Positions 61,278 through 64,000 of a stretch of DNA of 64,000 nucleotides are shown here, piece by piece. The stretch comes from Cunninghamia lanceolata (lineage: Eukaryota > Streptophyta > Pinopsida > Cupressales > Cupressaceae). Numbering within the stretch: the stretch's first letter is position 1; each line of letters opens with the position of its first letter. Where the stretch lies: NCBI GenBank assembly GCA_027924645.1, contig BSBN01000494.1, forward strand, positions 1,436,001-1,500,000. The letters run 5' to 3'. A program made the position numbers and the translations under genes. The notes beneath the pieces were generated by a model. It was not told where the DNA came from and made no database searches. It worked only from the letters and a program-made list of their open reading frames with translations.

Positions 61278-61369
61278 GAAGTTAAAATTGACAGAAAGCA
61301 ATTGGCCTGCGAGTAAAATGGAGTAGGAAAGTTAGGGACAAAGATTAATCCACATATTATTAGGTGAAG

Positions 61370-62345
61370 AGTTCAAATTTACCTAATTGCATGTTGGTAG
61401 GCAAACATATAATATGCCAATTAAAAGTTGAACCTTCTTTATTTATTTCATGGTGCATTTAGATTGACAGGTATTTGAATGTCTAATCATAGGATTCAAA
61501 TACATTATTTCCTATTTTGGAGACCACTTACATATATTTGTGTAAAGAGGGCAACATTGTAAAAAAAGGTATAATAGTTGTGCGTGCATTTGGAAAGAAA
61601 AGTTTAAGCGAGCAAATGTTATCAGGGGTTGCATTATTTCCATAGTAACACTCATTTAGATGTACATATATATGTTTTAAAGGTACATTTCAAATAGAAG
61701 GTCTACACTTAATAGAAATATAAATAATATCTTGTTATTTAATAAAAGGTCTATACTTCAATTACATCTATGACAATCAATTTAGAAGCAAGTCGATAGA
61801 CAAATTCAAATTGAAAATTATTACTACATATTTATGGTATATATTTTTAAAAATGTAAAACTAAGGTATTTAAATGCAAGATAACATTGGAAACATACTC
61901 GTCTTGTATCGGATTCAGCAATATTAAATTAGTTTGAAAAAATGTGTAAGAATGTGCCCAATTTTAACAAAAAATAGGCATCATGTTCTTATTGCGTGAA
62001 AAGTTCAAATGTACTCAACTGCATGTTGGTAGGCAAAGATATAATATGTCCTTTCAAACTTAAATTTTTTTTATTTTATTTCATGGTGCAGCTACATTGA
62101 TAGGTATACAAATGTTGGATCGTAGGATTCAAAAGAAGTTTTTTTCTAGTTTAGAGATCACTTACATATATCCTTGTCAAAAAGCATCATTGCAAAAATC
62201 ATATAATACTTGTGCAAACATTTGGCAAGTCAAGCTAATATGAGCAAATGTTATCAGGGGTTGCATTGTCTCCATAGTAATGCTCTTATTATAGATTTAC
62301 ATATATACGTATTAAAAAGCTATATTTCAAAAAGATATAAGACTG
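61370..62345. repeat. Imperfect tandem duplication upstream of the RPA gene, about 0.63 kb period
   Basis: 61370-61740 and 61998-62345 share GCATGTTGGTAGGCAAA, CATTTATTTCATGGTGCA and GTTATCAGGGGTTGCATT in order. It may be a duplicated promoter or leader of the Helitron genes. No ORF inside. Confidence 0.8.
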
Positions 62346-62346
62346 G

Positions 62347-62760
62347 TCACATGTCTTTCAAGTACATCTCAAATGAGTGAATGATATGGGGGGTGTCATC
62401 TCCTCCATAGTATTTATCATAATATAGTTCCCTAAGGAAAGTGCAGAGGCCTTCTAGCTTAGTCGAGGTATCATGGAATGTTGACATGGTGTCATATAAT
62501 GTTTCAATATCCAATGTTTCTACAAAAGGTGTTGTCTCACACACTTTTTTTGATTTGTGTATAATTTCTTGGCAGCTTGATGTTACATGCGCAGCAAGAC
62601 GTTGGACGTCACTTCGAAAGTCTTCTGGCTTGTTCACTGATGAGCATGACTCTGCTTGCATGTTTGGGGCATCAAGTGGTTTGAAGGGGTTCACTATGCT
62701 GTTGCTTTTATCTATGCTAGATATCTCAATGGTGTCATTGGCATGTATGGGTTCAGCCAT
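62347..62760 (-). CDS. Unidentified ORF of 137 codons upstream of the Helitron genes
   Basis: An uninterrupted minus-strand frame; I chose the internal ATG at 62760 (MAEPIHANDTIEISS) over 62790 because the extra ten residues are a weak, hydrophobic lead. The composition is protein-like: acidic, Ser-rich, predicted helical (FRSDVQRLAAHVTSSCQEI, KLEGLCTFLRELYYDKYYGG). No family is recognised. It lies about 1 kb upstream of the RPA gene on the same strand, so it may be a third Helitron ORF, a captured exon, or a host exon next to the element. Confidence 0.45.
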   Translation of the reverse strand: MAEPIHANDTIEISSIDKSNSIVNPFKPLDAPNMQAESCSSVNKPEDFRSDVQRLAAHVTSSCQEIIHKSKKVCETTPFVETLDIETLYDTMSTFHDTSTKLEGLCTFLRELYYDKYYGGDDTPHIIHSFEMYLKDM

Positions 62761-62790
62761 TTCCTGAGAAGAGTGCATAAATAAGAACAT

Positions 62791-63379
62791 ATAAGTAGTA
62801 AAGAAAATAATTTTATTTGTAACACTAACATTATTTCATTTGTCAATTAAAACAAAATATTTATTTTAAATAAAAAAATTAACAATAATAATAATATTTA
62901 TTTCTATAATATAATTCTTTTAGAGAAACTCAAAATATTTTATTGTTTTTCATGCATACAAGTCAAAACACTAGTAATTTTATTTTGCTCTTTCATGCCA
63001 TAAGATTTTCCTATAAAAATAATCTACACTTATTTAAGTTTTATTTACTGCTCTCATGTGCCGTAGCTCTTTCCAAATTTTGAAGGCATGGAACCAAAGT
63101 TGTTGGAATCATTCTTCATCAAAGAAGAAGAATTCTTTTAAGAGAACCAAACAAAGTTCAAATTATCTAGGGAGTGAGTGCACTAAGTGTTTTGTTTGAC
63201 AAAAGCCTACTTTCCTTATTTGGTCCAATTAGTTGCACAAGCTTCTTTGGCAAGGAGCAAGTTTGGGTGTTCTGAGTTAATTCTATTTTTACTTCCCTAT
63301 TTTACAATTAAATTATCTTGTTATTAATATTTGAAAACAAATTAAAAAACTTAACAAAGAAAATCACCATCAAATCAAA

Positions 63380-63420
<41 letters not shown>

Positions 63421-63737
63421 CAAAACTTATATAATATGTATATAAATCTTAAATTTTCAACCTAAAAACCATGTACTTTCATAAATACTGCAAACACATG
63501 TGATAGTTAAACAGTATTTGAATTAGGCAAAGATTTAATTTAAAATTATAAGGAAGAAGTAAAAAAATAATCCCAACAAATGGATTTGAAATAAAAGGGA
63601 TAAATAAAAAATAATCTCAACAAATCCATGTCATCCACAAATAATATTATAAAATTGTATATTTAAAGTAAACATTTTATATATTTAATATTTATATTTA
63701 TTTATATTTCAATTGTATTTAATTTATATATATATTA
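62791..63737. other. AT-rich stretch, no gene seen
   Basis: Strongly AT-rich. The Helitron 5' end may lie here or upstream, but no TC-start with known consensus was recognised. Confidence 0.5.
63384..63419. repeat. (TA)n microsatellite
   Basis: About 17 consecutive TA units. Confidence 0.95.
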
Positions 63738-64000
63738 TTTTGAAATTAGACATGAATAAAACCTATGATAGGGTTTCATGGGATTTCCTGATTCAAGTTA
63801 TGAGAAGGTTTAGGTTTACTGAGGATTGGCATAGATGGGTGTACAACTATATTTCTTTGGCTTCCTTCTCTATACTAACAAATGGGTCCCCCTCAAGGTT
63901 GTTTTATGACAAAAGGGGTCTTAGGTAAGGGGAGCCACTTTACTACTTGTTTCTGTTGGTTCCTAAGGTTTTGGCGATAGACATTAAAGTAGACATGTAT
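63738..64000 (+). pseudogene. LINE reverse-transcriptase fragment, runs off the window
   Basis: ILKLDMNKTYDRVSWDFL, then NGSPSRLF and RGLR-stop-GEPLYYLFLLV: the RT fingers and palm of plant L1-type ORF2, where the stop (TAA) replaces the Gln of RGLRQGDPLSP. The 5' end is truncated at about 63738 against AT-rich DNA. The catalytic FADD motif would lie beyond 64000. Confidence 0.88.

Larger units (their letters stand above)
52146..61310 (-). mobile_element. Helitron with RPA and Rep-helicase genes (minus strand)
   Basis: A minus-strand unit with an RPA70-like gene (61277-59454) followed by a Rep-helicase gene (59007-54513), the gene pair known from plant Helitrons. A candidate 3' end lies at 52146-52149: CTAG preceded by a 7-bp-stem hairpin and followed by T. 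Helitrons move by rolling-circle replication: Rep nicks and rejoins DNA, the helicase unwinds, and RPA-like protein binds ssDNA. The 5' terminus (expected TC after A) was not found; the end given is only the edge of the RPA coding exon, and the element probably extends further, possibly past 62790. Confidence 0.85.

Noticed and set aside
62791..63737. Helitron 5' terminus
   Set aside because: Several GA|T dinucleotide contexts exist but none resembles a known 5' consensus, so I did not assign one.

Overview
This is a plant nuclear DNA window, AT-rich and built almost entirely from nested, decaying transposable elements. I see no intact cellular gene, no tRNA or rRNA, and no CRISPR or prokaryotic feature. 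Plant origin is supported by primer-binding sites matching initiator-methionine tRNA, a chromovirus-type Ty3 element, an L1-like LINE, a Helitron carrying an RPA gene, and a pentatricopeptide-repeat (PPR) fragment. Very large LTRs and the near absence of genes suggest a large genome, perhaps a gymnosperm. That last point is inference.

Layout. 1-2389: a direct repeat of about 1.87 kb period, LTR-like. 2390-12515: a minus-strand Ty3 element with a 3.37-kb 3' LTR, integrase with chromodomain remnant, RNase H/RT, protease, gag, an extra ORF upstream of gag and a PBS. Its pol is split by a 1.1-kb terminal-inverted-repeat element, and its 5' LTR is cut off at about 12515. 13034-20353: a minus-strand gag-only LTR element (A) with perfect TSDs, holding a 3.3-kb solo LTR of the Ty3 family. 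20354-25650: AT-rich DNA, a degraded coiled-coil ORF and a LINE ORF2 piece. 25939-31107: a 5.17-kb solo LTR with a perfect TSD, containing a 182-bp tandem array. 31108-38617: mostly unassigned, with a PPR pseudogene. 38618-39187: a solo LTR. About 39505-45622: two related gag-only elements (B and C) sharing a middle LTR, followed by a 0.6-kb inverted copy of C's interior. 47607-50749: a young-looking non-autonomous LTR element with 1.33-1.35-kb LTRs and a 0.47-kb interior. 52146 to at least 61.3 kb: a minus-strand Helitron with a candidate hairpin/CTAG 3' end, a Rep-helicase gene of about 1,474 codons and an RPA70-like gene. An unidentified ORF of 137 codons lies upstream. 63738-64000: a LINE reverse-transcriptase fragment running off the window.

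How the genes relate. The Helitron unit is the most coherent system: an HUH/two-tyrosine nickase fused to a PIF1-type helicase beside an ssDNA-binding RPA homologue. Only a few nonsense changes, one frameshift and a Walker A substitution break it. Elements A, B and C encode a gag-like protein but no visible polymerase, so they would depend on enzymes made elsewhere. Many stops sit where family proteins have Gln, Arg or Trp, as expected from deamination of methylated cytosine in silenced repeats.
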